The notes under the pieces were generated by a model, which saw nothing but the letters and a program-made list of their open reading frames with translations, was not told the DNA's origin and did not search any database. Shown one piece after another: positions 26,327 to 34,615 of a DNA stretch of 64,000 bases. The first letter of the stretch is position 1. Every line of letters starts with the position of its first letter. The position numbers and the translations under genes are program-made. Source of the DNA: Armatimonadota bacterium (GTDB taxonomy: Bacteria; Armatimonadota; Fimbriimonadia; Fimbriimonadales; Fimbriimonadaceae); the NCBI GenBank assembly GCA_023392285.1, contig JAEVZK010000011.1:4419-68418 (forward strand), given 5' to 3'.

Positions 26327-27498
26327 TACAATCCCGATGCCTCGAAAGCCTGAGCAATATCAGCAATCAAATCCGCCGGGTCTTCTAATCCGCAGTAGAA
26401 TCGGACGCACCAACGGGATTCCGTATAGCCTAGGGGTTTGCCTAGGATCGGCACCGCGAGACTCTCGTGTCCTCCCCAACTCACACCCAACTGGAAGATT
26501 TTCAGAGCCTCAACGAATCGGAGCACTGCGGCTTCATCCTGCCGTTTGGGTTCAAACGAAAAAAGTGAGGAGGAGCCGCGCATCTGCCGCAGAAAGAGCT
26601 CGCGCTGCGGGAAGGATTCCAGCCCAACATGGTGGACGATGTCCGCTGATGGATGATTCTCCAACCAACTTGCGACCGTGTTGCCCATTTCCTCGGCGTA
26701 ACGCATTCTCACCTTGAGAGTTCTCATGCCCCGCATCAGCAGCCAAGCGGGGAACGGAGCCAGGATCGACCCGAAGTAATCCACTTCGCGCCGAATCATT
26801 CGTTCCAATCGCTCTCGAGAAGTGCAGATCGCGCCAGCAGTCAAATCACTGTGTCCGCCCAGATACTTTGTCGCACTGTGTAAAACGATGTCTACTCCGA
26901 GCGTGGCCGGATTGCAATTGATCGGAGTGCAATAAGTGTTGTCGATCGCCGTGGTGATGCCCTTCTCGCGAGCGACCTTCGTGATTTTCGAAATGTCCTG
27001 AAGTCGAAAGATGATGCTGCTGGGCGACTCCAGATAGATCATCGTTGTCTCGGGGCGAATCGCATCAAGAATATCCTCGCTCTCGTTACCATGGACAAAC
27101 GTGTGAGTAACTCCGAATTTGTTGAGGTATTCAGATAAAAACTTGTAAACTGGACCGTAACAGGTGTCGACCGCTACGACATGCGATCCGCTCTCGACGC
27201 AGCTCATAATTGCGAGCGCAGCCGCTCCCATGCCAGTTCCGATTAGCTTGCAGGCCTCCGTTTGCTCAAGCATCGCCAGCTTCTTTTCAGCAATATCGAC
27301 GGTAGGATTTCCGATGCGACTGTAGAGGAACGGCGGTCCCCAGGGAGCTTCGACCATGGAGTGCTGGAACTGGGCGAAATCATCAAAGACGAAGGTGGAG
27401 GTTTGATAAATGGGAGGGACTACCGCTCCCTGTTGCTTGTAATCCTCAGCGTAGTGGGTGAGTCGAGTTGCTAAGCGAGCGTCTTCGGGAAGGTGCAC
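26326..27498 (-). CDS. Cys/Met metabolism PLP-dependent lyase/synthase
   Basis: A 390-residue fold-type I PLP enzyme of the cystathionine family. Visible: YSRIGNPTVDIAEKKLAMLE (~60), TGMGAAALA (phosphate-binding turn, ~88), DNTYCTPI (~187, PLP-binding Asp) and HSATKYLGGHSD (~208) with the Schiff-base Lys. It could be cystathionine beta-lyase, gamma-lyase/synthase or a related enzyme; members cannot be told apart safely by eye, though the close spacing of YSR..NPT and the PAWLLMRGMRTLKVR segment fit beta-lyase (MetC) type. GTG start at 27498 without ribosome binding site but with TAAACT six bases upstream. Confidence 0.88.
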   Translation of the reverse strand: MHLPEDARLATRLTHYAEDYKQQGAVVPPIYQTSTFVFDDFAQFQHSMVEAPWGPPFLYSRIGNPTVDIAEKKLAMLEQTEACKLIGTGMGAAALAIMSCVESGSHVVAVDTCYGPVYKFLSEYLNKFGVTHTFVHGNESEDILDAIRPETTMIYLESPSSIIFRLQDISKITKVAREKGITTAIDNTYCTPINCNPATLGVDIVLHSATKYLGGHSDLTAGAICTSRERLERMIRREVDYFGSILAPFPAWLLMRGMRTLKVRMRYAEEMGNTVASWLENHPSADIVHHVGLESFPQRELFLRQMRGSSSLFSFEPKRQDEAAVLRFVEALKIFQLGVSWGGHESLAVPILGKPLGYTESRWCVRFYCGLEDPADLIADIAQAFEASGL

Positions 27499-27504
27499 GA
27501 GCTA

Positions 27505-27510
27505 AGTTTA
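27505..27510 (-). promoter_or_regulatory. TANNNT -10 box just before the PLP enzyme start
   Basis: On the minus strand TAAACT is followed by six bases and then the GTG at 27498, with a possible TTGGTT -35 box 17 bases upstream (27533-27528). Predicts a leaderless message. The identical hexamer and spacing precede the GNAT gene at 63764. Confidence 0.5.
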
Positions 27511-27550
27511 GCCTTTAAGTGCAATCCAACCAAGCCATGGGTGGTTTTTG

Positions 27551-27559
27551 TGCTATACT
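27551..27559 (+). promoter_or_regulatory. Extended -10 promoter of the rpoZ operon
   Basis: TG-C-TATACT (27551-27559), an extended -10 element with a weak -35. The predicted start (~27566) is 17 bases before the rpoZ ATG and would drive rpoZ-dnaJ-prmA-ABCF-ispG. Confidence 0.6.
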
Positions 27560-27582
27560 TAGCGGTTCCCAGAAATCCTGCT

Positions 27583-28077
27583 ATGCTGCCGTCACCCGAT
27601 ATCCTGAACGATTTTCAACAAGGCAAGTTCGTATTGTCCAATCTCGCCGCCAAGCGGGCGAAGCAACTGCGCGAGGGTGCTCCGCCTCTCGTGCAAGTCG
27701 AATCCAATCACCCTCTGACGATCGCCCTGGCAGAGATCGCCGCAGGGAAAATCAAGCCCATTATGCCCACTGGTGGCGAGGCTGACGCTTTTGAGATCCC
27801 AGAAACGGCGGTTCTTATCGAGGAAACCGTTCCGGCTGAGCTCGGGGTGCTGCTGCCGTCATTGGACGAGATCGATGCTGATTTTCTGTCTGAGCTGGAT
27901 GAAGACCACGAGAACGAAGATCATGAGCCCGATGCGATGAGTCTTTCTGACTTGGTGGATTCCGAAGAACACGAAGAGGAAGTGGTTTCGGATGCCAGCG
28001 ACGAAGACACCCTTTCGCTTAGCGATATCGCTGAAAAAGAATCGTCGGACGACGACTCCGAAGAAGCCGAAGAATAG
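27583..28077 (+). CDS. rpoZ: RNA polymerase omega subunit with a long acidic tail
   Basis: The first ~58 residues are omega-like: MLPSPDILNDF, FVLSNLAAKRAKQLREGA, HPLTIALAEIAAGKI. Omega assists assembly of the beta' subunit. The family is normally ~70-100 residues; this 164-residue version carries an extra ~100, of which the last ~70 are extremely rich in Glu, Asp and Ser, with a twice-occurring short motif SLSDLV / SLSDIA. The start is ATG at 27583: the open frame reaches back to 27493 but the predicted promoter lies between. First gene of an operon; dnaJ begins 4 bases after its stop. Confidence 0.82.
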   Translation: MLPSPDILNDFQQGKFVLSNLAAKRAKQLREGAPPLVQVESNHPLTIALAEIAAGKIKPIMPTGGEADAFEIPETAVLIEETVPAELGVLLPSLDEIDADFLSELDEDHENEDHEPDAMSLSDLVDSEEHEEEVVSDASDEDTLSLSDIAEKESSDDDSEEAEE

Positions 28078-28080
28078 CCA

Positions 28081-29199
28081 ATGTCGCAGCGGGATCCCTA
28101 CGAGGTACTCGGTGTGCCCCGAAGCGCCGATGCCGATGAAGTGAAGTCGGCGTATCGCCGTCTTGCACGGCGATATCATCCGGATGTCAATCCGGGCGAT
28201 TCGGAGGCGGAAGAAAAGTTTAAGGAAATCGGTGCCGCCTACTCGGTGCTATCTGATCCCGACCGACGCGCCAGATACGACAATTACGGGCAGCTCGACG
28301 ATCAGCCTCAGGACCCCTTTTTCGGGGGAGGAAATGTCGGTGGCTTCAACGACCTTTTCGACATGTTCTTTGGCGGCATGCAGGGTAGCGGCGGGCGTGG
28401 CCGAGGCCTAGCCCGTGAAGGCGAGGATATCCAAACCGTCGTACACCTCGACTTGAAGCAGGTGATCACCGGGCTCCAGCAAGAAATCGAAATCGATCGA
28501 GAGGAAGAATGCGAGGCCTGCAAGGGACTTGGAACCGAAGGGGGAGTGCCTCCCGAAACCTGTCCCACTTGTAAAGGGCAGGGAGTTGTAGGGCAGGTTC
28601 GCCACACATTTATCGGCCAGGTAAGAACTTCTAGCACGTGCCCAACCTGTCACGGTGCCGGTGCGATCGTAAAAAATCCTTGCTCCAAGTGTAAGGGGCG
28701 GGGGTTGCAAAGAACGACGGGGAAGGTGCTTCTCAACATTCCTCCTGGCGTGGAAGACGGACAGACGATGCACGTTCCAGGGCAGGGGAGCGATGGAGTG
28801 GCCGGTGGAAGGCCGGGAGACCTGTACGTCCGCTTGGAGGTCGAGGTCGACCACAGATTTCAGCGCCAAGGCACCCATCTTTTCACTACGCTCGAACTCT
28901 CATTCGCTCAAGCGGCTCTCGGTGACTCGGTTGAGATCGCGGGAGTCGAAGAACCGATATCGCTAGAGGTGAATGCCGGAACCCAGCCCGGAACGCAATT
29001 GGTGGCCAAAGGACAGGGCCTTCCGCCGCTCCATGGAGGACGGCGTGGCGACTTGATCGTGACCACCAATGTCAGAGTTCCAACGAAACTGAACGATGCT
29101 CAGGTGAAGCTGATCAAAGAGCTTGCGGAAGTTGGTGGAGAAGCCGTTCCTCAGGGTCAGAAAGGCTTGCTTGGCTCTCTGTTTGGGAAGAAGAAATGA
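28081..29199 (+). CDS. dnaJ: Chaperone DnaJ (type I Hsp40)
   Basis: Hsp40 co-chaperone that stimulates DnaK ATPase and binds unfolded proteins. 372 residues: J domain (1-66) with the essential HPD in YHPDVN, Gly/Phe-rich linker (~77-110), four CxxCxGxG zinc repeats (CEACKGLG, CPTCKGQG, CPTCHGAG, CSKCKGRG, about 140-210) and the C-terminal substrate-binding domain. dnaK is not in the window. Follows rpoZ by 3 bases and overlaps prmA (ATGA); the dnaJ-prmA pair is a common gene neighbourhood. Confidence 0.97.
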   Translation: MSQRDPYEVLGVPRSADADEVKSAYRRLARRYHPDVNPGDSEAEEKFKEIGAAYSVLSDPDRRARYDNYGQLDDQPQDPFFGGGNVGGFNDLFDMFFGGMQGSGGRGRGLAREGEDIQTVVHLDLKQVITGLQQEIEIDREEECEACKGLGTEGGVPPETCPTCKGQGVVGQVRHTFIGQVRTSSTCPTCHGAGAIVKNPCSKCKGRGLQRTTGKVLLNIPPGVEDGQTMHVPGQGSDGVAGGRPGDLYVRLEVEVDHRFQRQGTHLFTTLELSFAQAALGDSVEIAGVEEPISLEVNAGTQPGTQLVAKGQGLPPLHGGRRGDLIVTTNVRVPTKLNDAQVKLIKELAEVGGEAVPQGQKGLLGSLFGKKK

Positions 29200-30047
29200 G
29201 ATGGATCGAAGTCGTTGCGGAATTCGACCAGGCTCCCGTTGACTGGTCGATTTTCGTGGACGTGTTCGAGCGCCACGGTTGCGAGAATACGCTTCAGACG
29301 GATTCGCCTCCCGCTCTTGGTTCGGCGGTGGTCGATGTCCATGGCAGCGATGAAGTCATTGGGGCTTTGTCTAATGACTTAAAAGTGGCGGGGGCATCGC
29401 GCATCACCACGCGGTTGCTGGCCGAAGAGAATTGGGAAGAGAATTGGAAGCGCTTCTTTCATCCGAGGGAAGTTGGCAAGCGATGGCTGATCCGCCCGAC
29501 TTGGGAAGAGGCGCAGACATCTGAGCGAATTGAAATTGTGCTGGACCCAGGACAGGCATTTGGCACCGGCGACCACCCGACGACGAGGATGTGCCTCGAA
29601 CTGTTGGAAACGCTGCCCGTCGAGGGAGCACGTGTGGCAGATATCGGCTGCGGGTCGGGGATCCTTTCCGTCGCTGCGGCGAAATTAGGCGCGGCCCAAG
29701 TCGATGCCGTTGACATCGAAGCCATTTCCGTGGAGGTAGCCAAGGAGAATATGCGACTCAACCAAGTCGAATTCACCACTTACGTTGGAAATGGAGCGGC
29801 TGTTCTCGCGGGCGAACGCCCTTATGATATCGTGGTCAGCAACATCATCTCGGCGACACTGATCCAGATCGCCGCTGACGTCGCCGATATCATCGCGGGC
29901 AGCGGGCATTGGATCACAAGCGGCGTCATTCCTCAGAATTGGCCCGACGTACAGGCGGCCGCCATCGGTATGGGTTTTGTTCTGCTCCAAGAAAAGGAAG
30001 AGGATGGGTGGATTGCCGGCCTGTTCGTGATGCCGGAAGTAAACTAG
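29196..30047 (+). CDS. prmA: Ribosomal protein L11 methyltransferase
   Basis: SAM-dependent methyltransferase that trimethylates ribosomal protein L11. 283 residues: N-terminal L11-recognition domain (1-~95), linker with ENWEENWKRFFHP, GQAFGTGDHPTTRMCLELLE (~122), SAM motif I VADIGCGSGILSVAAAKLGA (~146) and the catalytic-loop SNII (~210). The start overlaps the dnaJ stop by 4 bases. Confidence 0.95.
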   Translation: MRWIEVVAEFDQAPVDWSIFVDVFERHGCENTLQTDSPPALGSAVVDVHGSDEVIGALSNDLKVAGASRITTRLLAEENWEENWKRFFHPREVGKRWLIRPTWEEAQTSERIEIVLDPGQAFGTGDHPTTRMCLELLETLPVEGARVADIGCGSGILSVAAAKLGAAQVDAVDIEAISVEVAKENMRLNQVEFTTYVGNGAAVLAGERPYDIVVSNIISATLIQIAADVADIIAGSGHWITSGVIPQNWPDVQAAAIGMGFVLLQEKEEDGWIAGLFVMPEVN

Positions 30048-30054
30048 AGCTCCC

Positions 30055-31959
30055 TTGCTGCTTTCCGTTTCTAATGTCGCCAAGTCCTTTGGCGTAGACG
30101 TGATCCTATCGAACGTGTCGTTCAAGATCAATGCACGGGAAAAGGTGGCGCTGGTAGGACGTAACGGTACCGGCAAGTCAACGCTCCTCAAGATTATCAC
30201 GAGGCAGCAAAGCGCCGATTCCGGGCATGTTCAGCTTGCCCGGGGAGCCAAGATCGGATACCTTCGCCAAGAGGCCCCGGTTACCTATGGGCGAAGTGTT
30301 CTTGAAGAGGCTGAAGCCTCCATGGAGAAACAGCTTGAGCTGAAGGCGCGGTTAGAAGCTCTCGAAAAGAAGCTCGGAGAGGAAGCCACACCCGAGGACC
30401 TTGAGGAATATTCCCTCTTGCACGAGCATTTCCTGGAGGCTGAGGGCTACTCCGCCGAGAATGACATCCGCGTCGTTCTGCAGCGGATGGGTTTCTCGCC
30501 AGAGGAATTCTCGAAATCGACCGACAAGCTAAGCGGCGGCGAAAAAACTCGGCTGGCGATCGCGAGGCTCCTGTTGGAGGAGCCTGACCTCCTGATCCTC
30601 GACGAGCCTACGAATCACCTGGACCTCCAGGCGACCGAATGGTTGGAGGCATGGTTGCGGCAATATCACGGTGCCGTACTGCTTGTGAGTCACGACCGAG
30701 CCTTCCTGGAAAGTACAGCCGAGCGCGTTCTCGAAATGCGAGACGGATCGGTTAAGAGTTATCCCGGTCCTTTCACAAAGTTCCTCAAATTGAAGGAGGA
30801 AGAGGATGCAAGGTTGGCGGAAGTTGCCAAGCGACAAGATCAGCAGATCGCCAAAATGGACGAATTTGTTCGTCGCTTCATGAACTCACAGCGCACTGCT
30901 CAGGCCCGTGGTCGACTGAAACTGATGAATCGCATGCTCGAGACCAAAGTCGAAGCCCCAAAGCATGACCGGGGAATGGCAGCAGGCTTCGGAAAAGTCA
31001 AACGAAGCGGCGATATTGCCTTGCAAACGAAGGATCTTCAAGTTGGCTTTCCCAGCCGTCGCCTTTTTGGCGAGTTAAATTGGACGGTCGAATTCGCGGA
31101 CCGCTGGGGAGTGATCGGTGAGAATGGAGCAGGGAAGTCGACGCTTATCAAAACTGTGCTCGACTTGCAGAAGCCGCTTGGGGGGACGTACAAGTTAGGA
31201 ACGAACGTCTCGGTCGGTTATTTCAGCCAAGATACTCAAGAGCTCGACCCCGAAAAGTCTCCCCTGGACTTCCTGGTTTGGGACTGCGACATGCTTCCAG
31301 CCGATGCGCGGAATCTCCTCGGAAGATTCCTCTTTTCGGGCGACGATGTGTTCCGACCGATCAAAACGTTGAGCGGGGGAGAGAAAAACAAGCTCAGCCT
31401 GGCCCGGCTGACGCATGAAAATCCGAATCTGCTCATCTTAGACGAGCCAACTAACCATCTTGATATCGATTCGCGCGAAGCGCTGGGGAACGTGCTGCGC
31501 GAATACGGCGGCACGCTCATTCTAATCAGCCACGACCGATATCTCCTGAGTCAAGTGACCGACCATACCCTCGATGTTCGAAAGACAGGATGCATCATCT
31601 ACCCAGGCTCGTATGAGAGCTATCGAGCAAGGGACGCAAAGGTTCCGCTCCCAGAGCCCGCCCCTTCCAACGACATGGGCGTTCCCGAAACTCAACTCAG
31701 TCCACGAGAGCTAAGCAAGGAGATCGGCCGAATGGAGAAGCTCATCGGCCAAATCGAGGAAGACATATCTCGGCACGAAGAGCGGATCAAGCAAATCGAG
31801 CAGGATTTATCCAACTTGCCCGCCGATGCTGACGTTTTTGCAATAAGTCAAATGCACCAAGCCACTCAGGAAGCCCTTGAAGGGGCAATGTCTTCTTGGG
31901 AAGAGAGTTCTCTGCAGCTGGAAGAACTCAGATCGATGCAAGGCCAAAGCACCCCGTAA
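30055..31959 (+). CDS. ABC-F family ATPase
   Basis: A 634-residue soluble protein with two ABC ATPase domains and no membrane part, so it belongs to the ABC-F (Uup/EttA/YdiF) group that acts on ribosomes. Walker A motifs GRNGTGKST (~38) and GENGAGKST (~355), signature LSGGEKTRL and LSGGEKNKL, Walker B LLILDEPTNHLDL twice, the inter-domain P-site linker (~240-320) and a C-terminal coiled coil (~545-630). It starts with TTG 7 bases after prmA without an obvious ribosome binding site. Subfamily cannot be assigned by eye. Confidence 0.92.
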   Translation: MLLSVSNVAKSFGVDVILSNVSFKINAREKVALVGRNGTGKSTLLKIITRQQSADSGHVQLARGAKIGYLRQEAPVTYGRSVLEEAEASMEKQLELKARLEALEKKLGEEATPEDLEEYSLLHEHFLEAEGYSAENDIRVVLQRMGFSPEEFSKSTDKLSGGEKTRLAIARLLLEEPDLLILDEPTNHLDLQATEWLEAWLRQYHGAVLLVSHDRAFLESTAERVLEMRDGSVKSYPGPFTKFLKLKEEEDARLAEVAKRQDQQIAKMDEFVRRFMNSQRTAQARGRLKLMNRMLETKVEAPKHDRGMAAGFGKVKRSGDIALQTKDLQVGFPSRRLFGELNWTVEFADRWGVIGENGAGKSTLIKTVLDLQKPLGGTYKLGTNVSVGYFSQDTQELDPEKSPLDFLVWDCDMLPADARNLLGRFLFSGDDVFRPIKTLSGGEKNKLSLARLTHENPNLLILDEPTNHLDIDSREALGNVLREYGGTLILISHDRYLLSQVTDHTLDVRKTGCIIYPGSYESYRARDAKVPLPEPAPSNDMGVPETQLSPRELSKEIGRMEKLIGQIEEDISRHEERIKQIEQDLSNLPADADVFAISQMHQATQEALEGAMSSWEESSLQLEELRSMQGQSTP

Positions 31960-31976
31960 GGATCGTAGAAGTAATC

Positions 31977-33197
31977 ATGAGCATACCGCCCTCCATTCCG
32001 CGCCGCACGACCACACCGTGTCAGGTGGGTCCGATAACAATCGGAGCTGGCTCACCGGTGGTGGTTCAGTCCATGATCACGGAAGAGACTCGAAATATTG
32101 ACGCCTGTGTTGAGCAGATTATCGCCCTGCATAAAGCCGGATGCGAGATCGTTCGCGTCACGACTCCTTCGCTTGGAGAGGCGCGATGTGTAGAGGAAAT
32201 CCGAGCTAAAGTTATTGAAAAGTATCGAGAGGTACCGCTTACCGCTGACGTTCACCACCAGGGGACGGATATCGCCATCGAAGCCGCCAAGCATGTGGAT
32301 GAGGTCCGAGTCAATCCAGGTCTATTTGTGTTCAGGCGCCACACTGGACGGGAGGAATACTCCCCGCAGGAGCATCGCGAGGAGATTCAGGCGATTGAAG
32401 AGTCTTTCGTTCCGGTCATCGAGGCGTGCAAGAGTCATCAGCGCGCTATGCGCGTTGGAGTGAATCACGGTTCGCTGAGTGAACGGCTGCTGGTGACCTA
32501 CGGCGACACGCCAGATGGCATGGTTGAATCTGCACTGGAATACTTGCGGATTTGTGAGCGGCACGGCTACACCAACTTGAACATATCCCTCAAGGCGAGC
32601 CGAGTACCGATTATGGTGGCAGCAAACCGTCTGATGGTCTCGAGAATGGAGGCCGAAGGCATGGCATACCCACTCCATCTTGGCGTGACAGAAGCAGGTG
32701 ATGGAGAATATGCCCGAATAAAGTCGACCGCTGGCATCGCAACCCTGCTGATGGAAGGGATTGGGGATACCATCCGAGTTTCTCTCAGTGAAGATCCGCT
32801 CCACGAAATTCCGGTGTGCTACGACATCCTCCAGTCACTTGGGCTCCGCAAAACCAAAGTGGAATACATCGCCTGCCCATCTTGCGGCCGCACCAAATTT
32901 AACCTTCCAACCGTTTTACATCAGGTACGGGAGGCGACGAAGCACCTGGTTGGGCTGGATATAGCCGTCATGGGGTGTATCGTCAACGGGCCGGGCGAAA
33001 TGGCGGATGCGGACTACGGCTATGTCGGTGCCGCTGGAGGGAAGATCACGCTGTATCGCAAGCGCGAAATCGTTAAGAACGGTATTCCCCAGGAGCATGG
33101 AGTGGAAGAACTCATCGCCCTCCTACGGGCGGACAATCGGTGGGTAGATCCTCCGGCAAGCGAATCTAGGGAACTCATACACCTCAGCGTGAAGTGA
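31977..33197 (+). CDS. ispG: 4-hydroxy-3-methylbut-2-en-1-yl diphosphate synthase (IspG/GcpE)
   Basis: Radical iron-sulfur enzyme of the MEP isoprenoid pathway converting MEcPP to HMBPP. 406 residues: TIM barrel N-terminal part (VVQSMITEETRNIDA, ~29) and C-terminal [4Fe-4S] domain with Cys300 and Cys303 in ACPSCGRT and Cys334 plus Glu341 in MGCIVNGPGE. The start is ATG at 31977, 17 bases after the ABC-F stop; the longer open frame overlaps the previous gene and lacks family similarity. Last gene of the rpoZ operon; the convergent deacetylase stop is 2 bases away. Confidence 0.96.
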   Translation: MSIPPSIPRRTTTPCQVGPITIGAGSPVVVQSMITEETRNIDACVEQIIALHKAGCEIVRVTTPSLGEARCVEEIRAKVIEKYREVPLTADVHHQGTDIAIEAAKHVDEVRVNPGLFVFRRHTGREEYSPQEHREEIQAIEESFVPVIEACKSHQRAMRVGVNHGSLSERLLVTYGDTPDGMVESALEYLRICERHGYTNLNISLKASRVPIMVAANRLMVSRMEAEGMAYPLHLGVTEAGDGEYARIKSTAGIATLLMEGIGDTIRVSLSEDPLHEIPVCYDILQSLGLRKTKVEYIACPSCGRTKFNLPTVLHQVREATKHLVGLDIAVMGCIVNGPGEMADADYGYVGAAGGKITLYRKREIVKNGIPQEHGVEELIALLRADNRWVDPPASESRELIHLSVK

Positions 33198-33199
33198 GG

Positions 33200-34012
33200 C
33201 TAAGGCCGTTCGTCTTTGTATTCACCTAGCCTGCCCACTGTTTTGATCTCGACGGGTTCAGGCAGATCACGCAACATTTCTCCGACCGTTTTGACGGCAA
33301 AGCCGCGATTCTTAAGGCCAAGAAGAATGTCTGGAAGTGCGCGAGCGGTGGCAGGATTGTCGTGCAGCAAAATGATGCCGCCGTTGGTGACCTGACGGAG
33401 CACGTAATCTGCGATGCGGTCCGAATCCATGGGCTGAAAATCTTTTGCACCGTAATTCCAGTCCACGGTCACGTAATTGAATTCCCGTGCGATTTTCAGG
33501 ATTTCTGGAGTAAAGCGCATGCCTGGGGGCCTGAAAAGGGTGAATTTATCCCCGCCAGTAGCCGTTTCGTAAGCCTTCTCACATAGAGCGAGCTCTGTTC
33601 GGGCTTGATCGGGAGAAAGGGTGTCCAACCTCAGGTGGTTTTCAGTGTGATTACCCACCTCGTGTCCTTCACGAACAATTTCTCGAACTTGCTCTGGATA
33701 TTGTTCAATTCTTCGCCCAACGAGAAAAAACGTGGCCTTGACGTTGTAGACCTTTAGGATATCGAGAATCTCTTTGACGGATTGTGGGTGGGGTCCATCG
33801 TCGAACGTAAGGCAGACTTCCTTAAGGTCGCGACGCCCTCGCTTAAAAAGTCTCTCACTGGGATTCCAAAGGTCGCTGGTATCCATCTTTGTCGCCACCG
33901 AATCATCCGTAGGCGACTTTTCCTGCTCAAAGTAGCGATAGCCGGTGATCGCGAGAGCGGCCGAAGCCAGCCCACACAATGCGCAAATCAACCATGCTGC
34001 ACTCCTTTGCAT
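33200..34012 (-). CDS. Membrane-anchored polysaccharide deacetylase (NodB family)
   Basis: A 270-residue carbohydrate esterase family 4 protein. It has an N-terminal signal anchor (residues ~5-25), then the NodB domain with TFDDGPH (catalytic base and metal Asp), HTENH (metal His pair), FRPPG, DW and LLHDN. Likely N-deacetylates peptidoglycan or an exported polysaccharide in the periplasm. The start is ATG at 34012 with AAGGG upstream; the frame extends to 34144 but that stretch contains the rpmE terminator, so the longer start is wrong. Confidence 0.9.
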   Translation of the reverse strand: MQRSAAWLICALCGLASAALAITGYRYFEQEKSPTDDSVATKMDTSDLWNPSERLFKRGRRDLKEVCLTFDDGPHPQSVKEILDILKVYNVKATFFLVGRRIEQYPEQVREIVREGHEVGNHTENHLRLDTLSPDQARTELALCEKAYETATGGDKFTLFRPPGMRFTPEILKIAREFNYVTVDWNYGAKDFQPMDSDRIADYVLRQVTNGGIILLHDNPATARALPDILLGLKNRGFAVKTVGEMLRDLPEPVEIKTVGRLGEYKDERP

Positions 34013-34107
34013 ACCCTTATTATTGCAACCGAGACCCTGAAAGTCTAGACAGACATCCAATTTCAAAGGGAATCCGAGCAAAAGGAGTTCCCCGCCCGCA
34101 AACACAC

Positions 34108-34141
34108 AAAGAGGGGCACCCATTCCTAGGTGCCCCTCTTT
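34108..34141 (-). terminator. Rho-independent terminator of rpmE
   Basis: A 13-bp perfect stem AAAGAGGGGCACC/GGTGCCCCTCTTT (34108-34120 with 34129-34141) with an 8-base loop; on the minus strand it is followed by TTTGTGTGTTTG. It begins 14 bases past the rpmE stop. Confidence 0.88.
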
Positions 34142-34154
34142 CACGTGAATGAGC

Positions 34155-34409
34155 TTACTTTTTGTCTTTTTGCATTTGGTTGCCGTACCGTCGCATAAAC
34201 TTCTCGACGCGTCCGGCAGTGTCTACCAGCTTCTTTTGGCCCGTATAGAACGGATGGGAATAGGAGCTGATTTCCAAATTTACGACGTAGTGATCGACTC
34301 CATCGATGTTGCGAGTCGTATTCGTCTTTGAGGTTGAAATGCCAGTCCACTCATGCTCGCCATCGACGAACAAAACTGGATAAACCTGCGGGTGTGTGCC
34401 TTCCTTCAT
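34155..34409 (-). CDS. rpmE: 50S ribosomal protein L31 type B (bL31, zinc-free form)
   Basis: An 84-residue ribosomal protein. MKEGTHPQVYPVLFVDG, the SSYSHPFYTG block and LVDTAGRVEKFMRRYG match bL31. It has none of the four zinc-binding cysteines, so it is the C-minus type often used under zinc limitation in genomes with two copies; no second copy is in the window. The ATG at 34409 is chosen over the longer frame because homology begins there. Transcribed divergently from topA. Confidence 0.93.
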   Translation of the reverse strand: MKEGTHPQVYPVLFVDGEHEWTGISTSKTNTTRNIDGVDHYVVNLEISSYSHPFYTGQKKLVDTAGRVEKFMRRYGNQMQKDKK

Positions 34410-34427
34410 CTTCTTCTCTGAGATCGA

Positions 34428-34433
34428 ATTATG
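34428..34433 (-). promoter_or_regulatory. Possible rpmE promoter
   Basis: On the minus strand an extended -10 element TG-C-CATAAT lies ~18 bases upstream of the rpmE ATG. The -35 region is poor. Confidence 0.35.
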
Positions 34434-34549
34434 GCACATCACCGCAGATATCTGCCTAAATGACATTGGAACAAGGCCGCGGCATCCCAAGTCGGCGAGC
34501 ATGCGGCGCTTGAAGAATGAGTCGATCATCCCGGCAGTTGCGATGAGCC

Positions 34550-34579
34550 TTGACAGTTAAGGTCAGGCGTCGGTAGCAT
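34550..34579 (+). promoter_or_regulatory. topA promoter
   Basis: Consensus -35 TTGACA (34550-34555), 18-base spacer and TAGCAT -10 (34574-34579). Predicted start about 34586, 30 bases before the topA ATG. Confidence 0.55.
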
Positions 34580-34615
34580 CGGTTCCGCTCTGCTAAGCTC
34601 AAGATCTGAATATCA

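Noticed and set aside
34013..34144. Longer N-terminus of the polysaccharide deacetylase
   Set aside because: The extra codons run through the rpmE terminator hairpin and lack a signal sequence.
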